A stretch of DNA of 64,000 nt, from positions 11,159,001 to 11,223,000 of the forward strand of contig NZ_CP130630.1 in the NCBI RefSeq assembly GCF_030551255.1, in the 5' to 3' direction. Both the position numbers and the translations under genes were made by a program. The stretch comes from Streptomyces sp. NL15-2K (GTDB lineage: Bacteria > Actinomycetota > Actinomycetes > Streptomycetales > Streptomycetaceae). Each line of letters opens with the position of its first letter. The stretch's first letter is position 1. Below, in pieces: positions 45,210 through 53,419 of the stretch. The notes below the pieces were generated by a model. It searched no databases and was not told the DNA's origin. It saw only the letters and a list, made by a program, of their open reading frames with translations.

Positions 45210-46582
45210 CGAGACTGGTGGTCCTCGACATCGTCGGCCTCACCCCGCGCATGCTGCGCCACATGCCCGCCGTCTCGGCCGTCGCCGCACAGGGCTTCCA
45301 GGCCCGCCTGAACCCCGTGCTGCCCGCCGTCACATGCTCCGTGCAGTCCACCCTCCTCACCGGCGTGCCGCCCACCGAGCACGGCGTCGTCGGCAACGGC
45401 TGGTACTTCCGCGACCTGGGCGAAGTCCTCCTGTGGCGCCAGCACAACGCCCTGGTCGGCGGCGAGAAACTGTGGCACACAGCGCGCCGCACCCGACCCG
45501 ACTACACCGTCGCCAACGTCTGCTGGTGGTACGCCATGGGCGCCGACGTCGACTTCACCGTCACCCCGCGCCCCGTCTACTACTCCGACGGCCGCAAAGA
45601 ACCCGACTGCTACACCCGGCCACCCGCCCTGCACGACGAACTCACCAGCAGACTCGGCCCGTTCCCCCTCTTCACCTACTGGGGACCCAACGCGGGCATG
45701 CCGTCCAGCCAGTGGATCCTCGCCGCCGCCCGCCAGATCTTCGACGAGCACCGCCCCGACCTGACCCTGGTCTACGTACCGCACCTGGACTACGAACCCC
45801 AGCGATCCGGCCCGGACTCGCCGCAGTCCGCCCGCGAGGCACGACGGCTCGACGACGCGCTGCGCCCCCTGCTGGACCACTTCCGGCGCGAGGACGCCAC
45901 GGTGGTGATCCTGAGCGAGTACGGCATCGCGCCCGCCTCCCGCCCGGTCGACATCAACCGCGCGCTGCGCCGGACCGGACTGCTCGAAGTCCACAGGCAG
46001 GACGGCATGGAGTACCTCGACCCCTGGGCGTCCCGCGCCTTCGCCGTCGCCGACCACCAGGTCGCCCACGTCTACGTCCGCGACCCCGCCGACCTCGCCA
46101 AGACCGCCGAGATCGTGGCCGGCCTCGACGGCGTGGACGAGGTGCTCGACGAGCAGGGCAAGGCCCGGCACGGACTCGCGCACGAACGCTCGGGAGAGCT
46201 CGTCGCCGTCGCGGAGTCCGACGCCTGGTTCACGTACTACTACTGGCTGGACGACGACCACGCCCCGGACTTCGCCCGCCAGGTCGAGATCCACCGCAAG
46301 CCCGGCTACGACCCCGCCGAACTCCTCTACGACCCCACCGTGCCCGGCGTGAAGGCACGCGCCATCGGCCAGGTCGCCCGCAAGAAGGCCGGCCTGCGCT
46401 ACCGCATCAAGACCGTCCCCCTGGACCCCTCCGGCGTGCGCGGCAGCCACGGCCGGCTGCCGCACGACCCGCAGGACAGCCCCGTCCTGCTGTGCTCGCG
46501 GCCCGGTTCCGCCCGTAACGAGATCGCCGCGACCGAGGTGAAGGATCTCCTCCTCACCCTGGCCGGCATCACCGCCCCCTGA
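45206..46582 (+). CDS. Alkaline-phosphatase-superfamily nucleotide pyrophosphatase/phosphodiesterase (EboF type)
   Basis: A 458-residue type I phosphodiesterase. LVVLDIVGLTPRML supplies the first metal acid, AVTCSVQSTLLTG the Thr/Ser nucleophile region, GVVGNGWYFRD the family loop, VYVPHLDYEPQRSG a metal DxxxH-like site and VILSEYGIAPA the DH-like region with unusual residues. No signal peptide is present, so it acts in the cytoplasm unless exported by partners. It is the last gene of the Ebo operon and is followed by a strong terminator. It probably cleaves a phosphodiester or diphosphate in the Ebo product. Confidence 0.9.
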   Translation: MTRLVVLDIVGLTPRMLRHMPAVSAVAAQGFQARLNPVLPAVTCSVQSTLLTGVPPTEHGVVGNGWYFRDLGEVLLWRQHNALVGGEKLWHTARRTRPDYTVANVCWWYAMGADVDFTVTPRPVYYSDGRKEPDCYTRPPALHDELTSRLGPFPLFTYWGPNAGMPSSQWILAAARQIFDEHRPDLTLVYVPHLDYEPQRSGPDSPQSAREARRLDDALRPLLDHFRREDATVVILSEYGIAPASRPVDINRALRRTGLLEVHRQDGMEYLDPWASRAFAVADHQVAHVYVRDPADLAKTAEIVAGLDGVDEVLDEQGKARHGLAHERSGELVAVAESDAWFTYYYWLDDDHAPDFARQVEIHRKPGYDPAELLYDPTVPGVKARAIGQVARKKAGLRYRIKTVPLDPSGVRGSHGRLPHDPQDSPVLLCSRPGSARNEIAATEVKDLLLTLAGITAP

Positions 46583-46700
46583 ACACCGGAGCCCCCCACC
46601 ATCCACTCGACGGACCCCACGCCGCCGCCCCTGCCCGATCCCGCCGCCGAGTACGGGCGTTGAATCGCCGAGCGGCCCCTGGCCAGGATCGCCGGCGTGA

Positions 46701-46731
46701 CGGCGCCGCGGTCCTTGGGACCGCGGCGCCG
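46701..46731 (+). terminator. Terminator of the Ebo operon
   Basis: CGGCGCCGCGGTCC pairs perfectly over 14 bp with GGACCGCGGCGCCG around a 3-base TTG loop. It lies between the convergent Ebo operon and the gntP-type gene and is probably bidirectional. Confidence 0.8.
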
Positions 46732-46756
46732 CCCGACGGGCGAGGTGCCAGTGGGC

Positions 46757-48223
46757 TCAGACCAGGGGCCACAGGCAGGCGGTGAGCGCGAAGCCCATCA
46801 GCCCCATGGTGGTGGTCAGGACGGTCCACGTGCGCAGACCGGCCGAGACGTCGAGGCCGGCTAGCTTGGTGAACATCCAGTACCCGGCGTCGTTGATGTG
46901 CGAGACGGACAGGCCGCCCGCGCCCATCGCGAGCGCCACCAGCGACAGCTGACCGGTCGACAGATCGGCGCGCTCCAGCAGCGGGGTGAGAATGCCCGCG
47001 GTGGTGATCAGCGCCACCGTGGTCGAGCCCTGGGCGGCACGCAGGGCCAGCGCCGTCACGAAGGCCAGCACCAGAGCGGGGAATCCGGTCCGCTCCAGTA
47101 CGTCGGCGATCGCGTCGCCGATGCCGCTGGCCACCAGCACCTTGCCGAAGACGCCGCCCGCGCCCGCCACCAGGATCACCATCGCGACGGACGGCAGCGC
47201 CGAGCCCATCACGTCCGCGATGCGCGCACGGTTCCAGCCGCGCCGGGCGCCCAGGAAGTACGCGCACAGGGTGACGTCGATCAGCAGGGCCACCATCGGG
47301 GCACCGAGGACGGTGAGGACGGCGCGGAGCGTGGAGCCGTCGGCGAGCAGGTTCTGACCGAGGGTGCCGAGCAGGATCAGCAGGATCGGGGTGACGATCA
47401 GCGTCAGCACCATGGCGAACGACGGCGGCCGGACCTCCGTGGCCGTGCCGGCCGGTCGGGTGAGGACGGCGGTACCGTGCCCGTCGCCGGCGGGAGCGGG
47501 AGCGGGCGATGCGGTGCCGTCCGGCCCGGTGTCCGTGCCGCCGGACCCACCGGCGGGGGCCGGCTTCTCCGAGCCGTACACCTCGGCGTACACGGCGGGA
47601 TCCATCGGGTACTCGCGGCGCGTGAGGCGCTTGGACACCAGGTAGCCCAGCAGGACGACGACCGCCGTGAGCGGGACGCCCATCAGCAGGACCAGCCCCT
47701 GGCTGGCGCCGATCGCCTCGGTGACGGCCACCGCGCCCGGGTGCGGCGGCAGGAAGGCGTGCACGGTGAGCATCGCGGCGCCCATCGGCAGCGCGTACAC
47801 CAGCAGCGGCTTGCGGGAGGCGCGGGCCACGCCGTACGCGATGGGCATCAGGATGATCAGGCCGACCTCGAAGAAGACCGGGATGCCGAGGACGAATCCG
47901 GCGACCGTCAGCGCCAGCGGGGTGCGCTTGCTGCCGAACTTGTGGATGAGCGAGTGCGCGAACGCGTGGGCGCCGCCGGAGAGTTCGATGATCCGGCCGA
48001 TCATCGCGCCGAGCGCGATGATGGTCGCGATGTGGCCCAGGGTGGCCCCCATGCCGTCCTCGATGGTCTTCACCAGGTCGGCGGCGGGTACGCCCGCGGA
48101 CAGGGCGACGCCGATGCTGACGACGACGAGGGCGACGAAGGGCTGGGCCTTGGCCTTGAGGATGAGCAGGAGCAGGGTCGCGACACCCGCGACCGCGATG
48201 ATCAGCAGAGTGTTGTGGCTCAT
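46757..48223 (-). CDS. GntP-type gluconate/sugar-acid permease
   Basis: A 488-residue inner-membrane symporter with about 12-14 helices. SGGAHAFAHSLIHKFGSKRTPLALTVAGFVLGIPVFFEVGLIILMP, FLPPHPGAVAVTEAIGAS and the C-terminal GAGGLSVSHINDAGYWMFTKL are classic GntP motifs. A hydrophilic Gly/Pro/Ala/Asp insert (residues ~220-260) lies between two transmembrane halves. It overlaps the dehydrogenase stop by four bases and is the last gene of the sugar-acid operon, so it most likely imports the threonate- or erythronate-like substrate. Confidence 0.95.
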   Translation of the reverse strand: MSHNTLLIIAVAGVATLLLLILKAKAQPFVALVVVSIGVALSAGVPAADLVKTIEDGMGATLGHIATIIALGAMIGRIIELSGGAHAFAHSLIHKFGSKRTPLALTVAGFVLGIPVFFEVGLIILMPIAYGVARASRKPLLVYALPMGAAMLTVHAFLPPHPGAVAVTEAIGASQGLVLLMGVPLTAVVVLLGYLVSKRLTRREYPMDPAVYAEVYGSEKPAPAGGSGGTDTGPDGTASPAPAPAGDGHGTAVLTRPAGTATEVRPPSFAMVLTLIVTPILLILLGTLGQNLLADGSTLRAVLTVLGAPMVALLIDVTLCAYFLGARRGWNRARIADVMGSALPSVAMVILVAGAGGVFGKVLVASGIGDAIADVLERTGFPALVLAFVTALALRAAQGSTTVALITTAGILTPLLERADLSTGQLSLVALAMGAGGLSVSHINDAGYWMFTKLAGLDVSAGLRTWTVLTTTMGLMGFALTACLWPLV

Positions 48224-49194
48224 CGTCCGTCTCCCGCCGCTCTGACCGGCTTCTTCGTGTCCTTGGTGTCCTTCGCGTCCATGGTGTCCTCGGTGTTCTT
48301 CGTGTTCTTCGGGGACAGCACGGTGACGACGGAGGAGTCGTCACGGTCGCCCAGGCCCGCGTGCTCGCCGAGCAGATAGAGCTGTTCGGCGGCGGCGGCG
48401 AGCGGCACCGGCACATGGGCGTCCTTGGCGATGCCCGTCACGATGCCCATGTCCTTGACGAAGATGTCCAGCCGGGACCTGACCTCCGGGTCCGGCCCGT
48501 CCTCGTACGTCTCGACCATGCGCGGCCCGCGGTCGGCGAACATGAAGGAGCCGGCCGCCCCGTGCTTGAGGCTGTCCACGACCGTGGCCGGGGCGAGCCC
48601 CAGGCCGCGGGCGAGGGCGACCGCCTCCGCGGCGGCGGCGATGTGCACCCCGGCCAGCAGCTGGTTGACGGCCTTGAGCGCCTGGCCGTCGCCGGGCCGC
48701 GGGCCGATGACGGTGAGGGTGGAGGCCAGCAGGTCGAGCACCGGACGGGCCGCCTTGAGCGCCGTGTCCTCGGCGCCGACGACGATCAGCAGATCGCCGT
48801 TGCCGGCCCGTACGGGACCGCCGCTGACCGGCGCGTCCACGAGGAGGACGTCCTGCGGGGCGAGCCGCTCGGCGACGGCGCGGGCCGCTTCGGGGCCCAC
48901 CGTGCTGGTGAGCACGACCACGGCTCCGGGCCGCAGCGTCGCGGCGGCGCCGTCCGGACCGAACAGGGCGCCTTCGACCTGCGCGCGGTCGCGTACCGCG
49001 AGCAGCACCACGTCGGCCTCACGGGCCGCCTCGGCGGGGGACGCCGCCTCGGTGGCTCCTTCGGCGGTCAGCAGCGCACGCCGTTCGGCGGATATGTCGT
49101 ACACGACGACAGGCAGTTCACCGGCCAGCCGCCGGGCCATGGGCAGACCCATGGCACCGAGGCCGAGCACGGCGGTACGGGGACGGGGAGACAT
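48220..49194 (-). CDS. NAD(P)-dependent 3-hydroxyisobutyrate-type dehydrogenase (threonate dehydrogenase-like)
   Basis: A 324-residue beta-hydroxyacid dehydrogenase. Rossmann motif TAVLGLGAMGLPMARRL, DAPVSGGPVRAGNGDLLIVVG (substrate-binding), and the catalytic Lys in GDGQALKAVNQLLAG are in order. Family members in DUF1537 operons oxidise the C2 hydroxyl of L-threonate or D-erythronate. The C-terminus ends in an unusual Lys/Asp/Thr-rich tail made by a 9-bp repeat. The start at ATG 49194 follows TAGGAGG by about seven bases. Confidence 0.92.
   Translation of the reverse strand: MSPRPRTAVLGLGAMGLPMARRLAGELPVVVYDISAERRALLTAEGATEAASPAEAAREADVVLLAVRDRAQVEGALFGPDGAAATLRPGAVVVLTSTVGPEAARAVAERLAPQDVLLVDAPVSGGPVRAGNGDLLIVVGAEDTALKAARPVLDLLASTLTVIGPRPGDGQALKAVNQLLAGVHIAAAAEAVALARGLGLAPATVVDSLKHGAAGSFMFADRGPRMVETYEDGPDPEVRSRLDIFVKDMGIVTGIAKDAHVPVPLAAAAEQLYLLGEHAGLGDRDDSSVVTVLSPKNTKNTEDTMDAKDTKDTKKPVRAAGDGR
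48251..48313 (-). repeat. 9-bp in-frame repeat in the dehydrogenase C-terminus
   Basis: Seven triplet-codon units give the tail KNT-KNT-EDT-MDA-KDT-KDT-KKP just before the stop. The + strand shows repeated TTCTTCGTG/TCCTTGGTG-like blocks. The tail lies beyond the folded domain. Confidence 0.85.
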
Positions 49195-49236
49195 CTTTGT
49201 CCTCCTAGTAGTGAGGGCGGGCGGGATGGATTCACA

Positions 49237-49264
49237 TCTGACGTCTGACGTCTGACGTCTGATG
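49237..49264 (-). repeat. 7-bp tandem repeat TCTGACG between aldolase and dehydrogenase genes
   Basis: Four units (three TCTGACG, one TCTGATG) fill the spacer just after the aldolase stop. The same words form the palindromic site upstream of the GntR gene at 52355-52379, so this may be a second regulator-binding site. Confidence 0.75.
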
Positions 49265-50116
49265 TCATAGGTTCGTGCTCAGGCGGTCGATGACGGTCAG
49301 AGCAGCGGCGGTGACCGCTTCGCGGGCGGCAGACCAGAGCCCGACGACGTCGGAGCCGGGCAGCGCGTCCGGAAGGTGGTCGCGGACGGCCTCCAGGTAG
49401 GCCCGCCGCAGCTCCGCGTTGACGTTGACCTTGGCGACCCCGCGGGCGAGGGCCCCGCGCAGTTGCTCGGTGGGGAGTCCGCTCGCGCCGTGCAGGACCA
49501 GGGGCACCGGCACGGCCGCGTGGATCGCGGCGAGACGGTCCAGGTCCAGCCGTACCGGTTCCCTGGTGAAGCCGTGCACATTGCCCACCGCGACGGCCAG
49601 GGCGTCCACGCCCGTCTCGGCGACGAACTCGGCCGCCTGCCGCGCGTCGGTCATGGCCGTGGCCGATGCCACCGCGTCGGTGGAGACGTCCTCGTCGCCC
49701 GCGAGGGCGCCCAACTCGGCCTCGACCCAGGCGCCGTGGTCACGTGCCCGCCGTACGGCCTGACTGGTCAGCGCGATGTTCTCGGCGAACGGCAGATGCG
49801 AGCCGTCGATCATCACCGACGTGTAGCCGGCCTCCAGACAGACGGTGATCTCGTCGAGATCCCGGCTGTGGTCCAGGTGCACCCCCAGCCGTGCCGTCGA
49901 GCGGTCGGCCGCGTCCAGCGCCAGCCGCATCAACGCCTGCTGTCCGGCGTAACGGAACGGCCCGGCGCCCGCCTGGATCAGTACAGGGCGTCCCGCGATC
50001 TCGGCTGCCGCCGTGATGGCCTGCACCGTCTCCAGGTTGTACGCGACGAACCCGGGCAGCGCCTGCCCGGTGGCGGCCGCCGCCTTCAGCGCGTCGGTTC
50101 CGTGTAGCAGCATCAT
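49265..50116 (-). CDS. Class II fructose-bisphosphate-aldolase-family aldolase
   Basis: A 283-residue zinc aldolase of the GatY/KbaY group. GFVAYNLETVQAITAAAEIAGRPVLIQ, VHLDHSRDLDEI (zinc His and catalytic Asp), SVMIDGSHLPFAENI, VEAELGALAG, VAVGNVHGF (zinc His) and LVLHGASGLP (zinc His) are all intact. In this operon it should split the phosphorylated keto acid made by the DUF1537 kinase. Some characterised pathways use an OtnC-type (AraD) aldolase or PdxA instead. ATG 50116 follows AGGAG and overlaps the kinase stop by four bases. Confidence 0.93.
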   Translation of the reverse strand: MMLLHGTDALKAAAATGQALPGFVAYNLETVQAITAAAEIAGRPVLIQAGAGPFRYAGQQALMRLALDAADRSTARLGVHLDHSRDLDEITVCLEAGYTSVMIDGSHLPFAENIALTSQAVRRARDHGAWVEAELGALAGDEDVSTDAVASATAMTDARQAAEFVAETGVDALAVAVGNVHGFTREPVRLDLDRLAAIHAAVPVPLVLHGASGLPTEQLRGALARGVAKVNVNAELRRAYLEAVRDHLPDALPGSDVVGLWSAAREAVTAAALTVIDRLSTNL

Positions 50117-51552
50117 GCGCTCCTGAGCAGGTCGAGGGCGTCGGCGAGGGCCTCGTCGCCGCCGACGTTCCCGGCGAAGACGATGTACGGGATGCCGGCG
50201 GCGGGGCCGTCGACGGGCTGCCACAGCGAGACGATGCCGGGCAGCAGGGTGCCGCGCGCCCAGGCGCGGCGGATCTCCAGACCGTGGGTGGCGGTGTCGC
50301 TGGAGGTGATGCCGCCCTTGGCGATCACGAACGCGGGCCTGCGCGCCGCGTTGACCAGCCGGACCGCTTCCACCAGCGTCGCCGAGACCCGGCGCGAGAT
50401 GGCCAGGCTCTCTTCGGCGTCGGCGCCCGTGACCAGGGCCCGCGAGGTACGGATCACGGCGTCCGAGGACTCCAGCGCGGTGGCCGCCCGGGCCGCCACC
50501 TCGGCGACATGCGGCTCCCGCCGCTCGTCATCGAGGAGGAGCGCCACGTCCAGTTCGAACTCGGCGATTCCGCCGCGCTCCCTCAGCCGCTCCAACTGCC
50601 GTGTGGTCAGGGAGACATGGGAGCCGATCGCGATCAACCCGTGCGGGGCGTCCCCGCGCAGCGGCCGCAATTCCCCGGCGGTGAGCGGCGGCCGCCCGGC
50701 CTGTCCGGCACGGGCCCGTACGAACGACGGGCCGACCCGGTACAGGAGCCGGACGCCTCCCCCCTCGGCCTCGGCCACGGCGAGCGCCAGCACCCGCAGA
50801 TCGTCGTCGCAGACCGCGTCGACCACCGCGGTGCGGCCGTCGCGGAGGCCGGACAGCAGCTCCGCGACCCGGGCCGGGCCGCCCACGCGCAGATCGTCGA
50901 GGGTGATCCGCAGTACGTCGGCGGCGGCGACGCGCCCGCCCGTCTTCTCCTCGACCCACTCGGGCAGTGCGGAGCTGCGGTAGCCGAACGTCGCGTCGCG
51001 GGCGAACTCGCTCTCGCCGACCGGCAGCAGCCCGCCGTCCGGCGTACGCATCCAGTGGTACGAGTCGACGGTGATCCGTCCCGCCTCGATGTACGCGGGG
51101 ACCAGCACCACCCCGTCCGGCGCGTCGGCTCCTACGGCGGCGAGCTCCTGGGCGAGGACGTCGGTCTCCAGCGGGAAGTGGCCGCGCAGCGTCGAGTCGC
51201 CGCGACTGGCCAGCACATAGCCGGTGCCCTCGGCGGCGGAGGCTTCGTGCAGCGCCCGCACCACCTCGCGGTTGCGGGCCGCAGCGTCCTCGGGGGACAG
51301 GCTGCGGGTGTTGGTGAGCACGAAGAAGGCGGCGCTGTCCTGGCGCAGTGCCCAGCGCAGGTCGTCGACGGTCCAGGAGGTGAGGACCGGAACATCGGCG
51401 ACGGTCTGGGTGCCGGTCGGATCGTCGTCGAGGACGACCAGACGCGGTCCGCCGGCGATGCGGGCGGCCACTTCGGCGGCGGGCACCTCACGGACGGGCG
51501 GCAGTCCGTCGAGCGCGGTGCGCCCGGTCCGGGCAGGGAGGGACACAGACAT
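50113..51552 (-). CDS. Four-carbon acid sugar kinase (DUF1537, OtnK/DtnK type)
   Basis: A 479-residue kinase. The N-terminal substrate domain has LVVLDDDPTGTQTVADVPVLTSW (the DDxTG motif) and VLTNTRSLSPEDAAARNREVVRAL. The C-terminal nucleotide domain has VIAKGGITSSDTATHGLEIRRAW and IPYIVFAGNVGGDEALADAL. Known members phosphorylate 3-oxo-tetronates or tetronates at O4. Translationally coupled to the aldolase, and 67 bp after the regulator gene. Substrate stereochemistry cannot be read. Confidence 0.94.
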   Translation of the reverse strand: MSVSLPARTGRTALDGLPPVREVPAAEVAARIAGGPRLVVLDDDPTGTQTVADVPVLTSWTVDDLRWALRQDSAAFFVLTNTRSLSPEDAAARNREVVRALHEASAAEGTGYVLASRGDSTLRGHFPLETDVLAQELAAVGADAPDGVVLVPAYIEAGRITVDSYHWMRTPDGGLLPVGESEFARDATFGYRSSALPEWVEEKTGGRVAAADVLRITLDDLRVGGPARVAELLSGLRDGRTAVVDAVCDDDLRVLALAVAEAEGGGVRLLYRVGPSFVRARAGQAGRPPLTAGELRPLRGDAPHGLIAIGSHVSLTTRQLERLRERGGIAEFELDVALLLDDERREPHVAEVAARAATALESSDAVIRTSRALVTGADAEESLAISRRVSATLVEAVRLVNAARRPAFVIAKGGITSSDTATHGLEIRRAWARGTLLPGIVSLWQPVDGPAAGIPYIVFAGNVGGDEALADALDLLRSA

Positions 51553-51619
51553 GGCGGATTCCTGAGAGGAGAGAGAGGAACAGGTCGGCGGTTCGTGCCG
51601 GGGGCGGAGAGGTGCGCGC

Positions 51620-52318
51620 TCAGTCGAGGTCGCGCTTGATGACGTGCGTCCGCAGGTCGTCGGCCGTCTGGTTCATATGGGCGTTCATCGTCGTGCGGGC
51701 CGCATCCGGGCTGCCCGACTCCAGGGCGGCGAGCACCTGCTCGTGGTGGGCGATGGCGTTGGTACGGATCTCCGGCACCGCGGACGTCTGCCGGCGGCCC
51801 TCGACGAGCAGCGCGCCGAAGGGCTCGAAGAGCAGCGGAACGAAGAGGTTGCCGGCGGCGCGCATGACGGTGTCGTGGAAGTCGATGTCGGCCTGGACGA
51901 ACAGCTCGGTGTCCGCGGCCTCGGCGGCCTCCCGCATGGTGGCGAGGTGCCGTCGCAGCTCTTCGAGGTGCGACGCGTCGCGCCGGGAGGCGGCCAGCTC
52001 GCAGGCACCGTTCTCGATCAGCCGCCGGGCCTCGATCAGCTGCTCGGACAGCGCCCCGCTCGCGGTACGCGAGGCGGCCCTGACCACCGCGTCCAGTGCT
52101 GTCCAGCGGTCGGGCGGATTGACGTAGGTGCCTCGGCCACGCACCACACGGACGACGTTCTGCGCGCGGAGCTGCTTGATGGCCTCCCGCACGGTCAGCC
52201 GGCTGACACCGCCCTGCTCGGACAACTCGCCCTCGGGCGGGAGGGCGGAGTCGGGCGGGTACGCGCCGTCGATGATCGCGGTGAGCAGTTGCTCGGCGAG
52301 GTCGTCCGGGAGTGACAT
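51620..52318 (-). CDS. GntR family regulator (FadR/FCD subfamily)
   Basis: A 232-residue repressor. The winged HTH is LPPEGELSEQGGVSRLTVREAIKQLRAQNVVRVVRGRGTYVNPP, followed by an all-helical FCD domain with metal-type residues (ADIDFHDTVMRAAGN, NAIAHHEQVLAAL, MNAHMNQT). ATG 52318 lies after AGGG with normal spacing. It is the first gene of the sugar-acid operon. A 25-bp inverted repeat upstream is the likely operator, and the ligand is probably a pathway acid. Confidence 0.94.
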   Translation of the reverse strand: MSLPDDLAEQLLTAIIDGAYPPDSALPPEGELSEQGGVSRLTVREAIKQLRAQNVVRVVRGRGTYVNPPDRWTALDAVVRAASRTASGALSEQLIEARRLIENGACELAASRRDASHLEELRRHLATMREAAEAADTELFVQADIDFHDTVMRAAGNLFVPLLFEPFGALLVEGRRQTSAVPEIRTNAIAHHEQVLAALESGSPDAARTTMNAHMNQTADDLRTHVIKRDLD

Positions 52319-52354
52319 CGCAAATCCCTGAGGTTCGGGGGAGGGGTCTCCGGC

Positions 52355-52379
52355 ACATCTGACGTCAGACATCAGATGT
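52355..52379. promoter_or_regulatory. GntR operator-like inverted repeat
   Basis: Arms ACATCTGA and TCAGATGT around nine bases, with an inner palindrome TCTGACGTCAGA (52358-52369). It lies 37 bp before the GntR start and shares the TCTGACG word with the repeat at 49237-49264. Confidence 0.65.
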
Positions 52380-52430
52380 CTATGTGGCGGAAACAATGAC
52401 AGCGAGTGAGGGGCGCGTCAATACCCCGCG

Positions 52431-52466
52431 AAGGACACGCACAAGGACACGTACAAGGAAACGCAT
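52431..52466. repeat. 12-bp tandem repeat, three copies
   Basis: AAGGACACGCAC, AAGGACACGTAC and AAGGAAACGCAT in a row, in the short space beyond the fructosamine-kinase-family stop and upstream of the GntR promoter. No function is apparent. Confidence 0.8.
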
Positions 52467-52489
52467 CGGGCCGCGCTCGCGCCGTGCGG

Positions 52490-53350
52490 TCAGGAAAACG
52501 CTCGGACGACCGCGCGGATCCGCATCACGTGGTCGCCCACCGCGCCGAAGTGCGCGACCACGCTGAGGAGTTCACGCAGATTCAGCAGGGGCATGCGTTC
52601 CCGCCAGCCGTCGGCGAGTGGCGAGATCTCCTGGTAGGCGTCGAAGAAGCAGTCCGGAGGCGGGTCGGTGCAGAACAGCATGCTGAGTTCGGATTCCGCC
52701 CACATCCAGCATGCCGCCGGGTCGATGAACGCGGGTTCGCCCTCGGAGTCCGCGACGACGTTGCCGCGCCACAGATCGCCGTGGTTCAGCACGCTCGGAG
52801 CGTCCGGCACCAACAGGTGAAGGCGGTCACAGATGCGCTCCAGTCCGGCTAGGTCGGCTGCCTCCAAAGTGCGCCGGACCTTGGGTTCACGGACGTAGCG
52901 GAGGATTCGGCGCTCGGCGAAGAACGCGTGGCCGCTGTCGGTCCACGCGTTCTCCTGGGGGAGGAGGCCGAGCCATCCGTCGGTGTGCCAGCCGAACCGG
53001 TCTCCCCGCACCGTGTGCAGCCGTGCCACGGCCCGGCCGGCCGCCTCCCAGAAGCCGTCGGTGTCGGGACGGGCTTCCAGCGATTCCATGAGGAGGTGAC
53101 GGGAACTCACCTCCCATACCCGGGGCGTTCGGAGCTTCCCCAGGTCACGGAGGACACGCAGGCCCTCCGCTTCGAGCGAGTAGAGGTCGGCCGGCACTCG
53201 GGCGGAGCCCTTGAGGACGCGTCTGGTGCCGTCGGTGAGGGTCAGCCGCCAGACGTCGTTGACCGCTCCTCCGGAGAGCGGCTCCGCCTCGGCCACATCC
53301 GCGATGACGGCGCTGGGCAGGCTCTTCCATGCCGGATCGCGGTCGTTCAT
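52490..53350 (-). CDS. Fructosamine-kinase-family phosphotransferase
   Basis: A 286-residue APH-fold kinase. The catalytic loop is LNHGDLWRGNVVAD and the metal motif AFIDPAACWMWAESEL. The segment SPLADGWRERMPLLNLRELL with LSVVAHFG is characteristic of the fructosamine-3-kinase family, which repairs or uses glycated amines. The N-lobe shows LSGGAVNDVWRLTL and RVLKGS (Lys). It lies 69 bp after the acyl-CoA dehydrogenase on the same strand. Whether it belongs to that pathway is unclear. Confidence 0.85.
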   Translation of the reverse strand: MNDRDPAWKSLPSAVIADVAEAEPLSGGAVNDVWRLTLTDGTRRVLKGSARVPADLYSLEAEGLRVLRDLGKLRTPRVWEVSSRHLLMESLEARPDTDGFWEAAGRAVARLHTVRGDRFGWHTDGWLGLLPQENAWTDSGHAFFAERRILRYVREPKVRRTLEAADLAGLERICDRLHLLVPDAPSVLNHGDLWRGNVVADSEGEPAFIDPAACWMWAESELSMLFCTDPPPDCFFDAYQEISPLADGWRERMPLLNLRELLSVVAHFGAVGDHVMRIRAVVRAFS

Positions 53351-53419
53351 GCCGCCTCGCCCTCCGAGAGCAGTTCCGACAATGCCTCCCCCAAGGGAGG
53401 CCGTGCAGGAGCGATGCTG

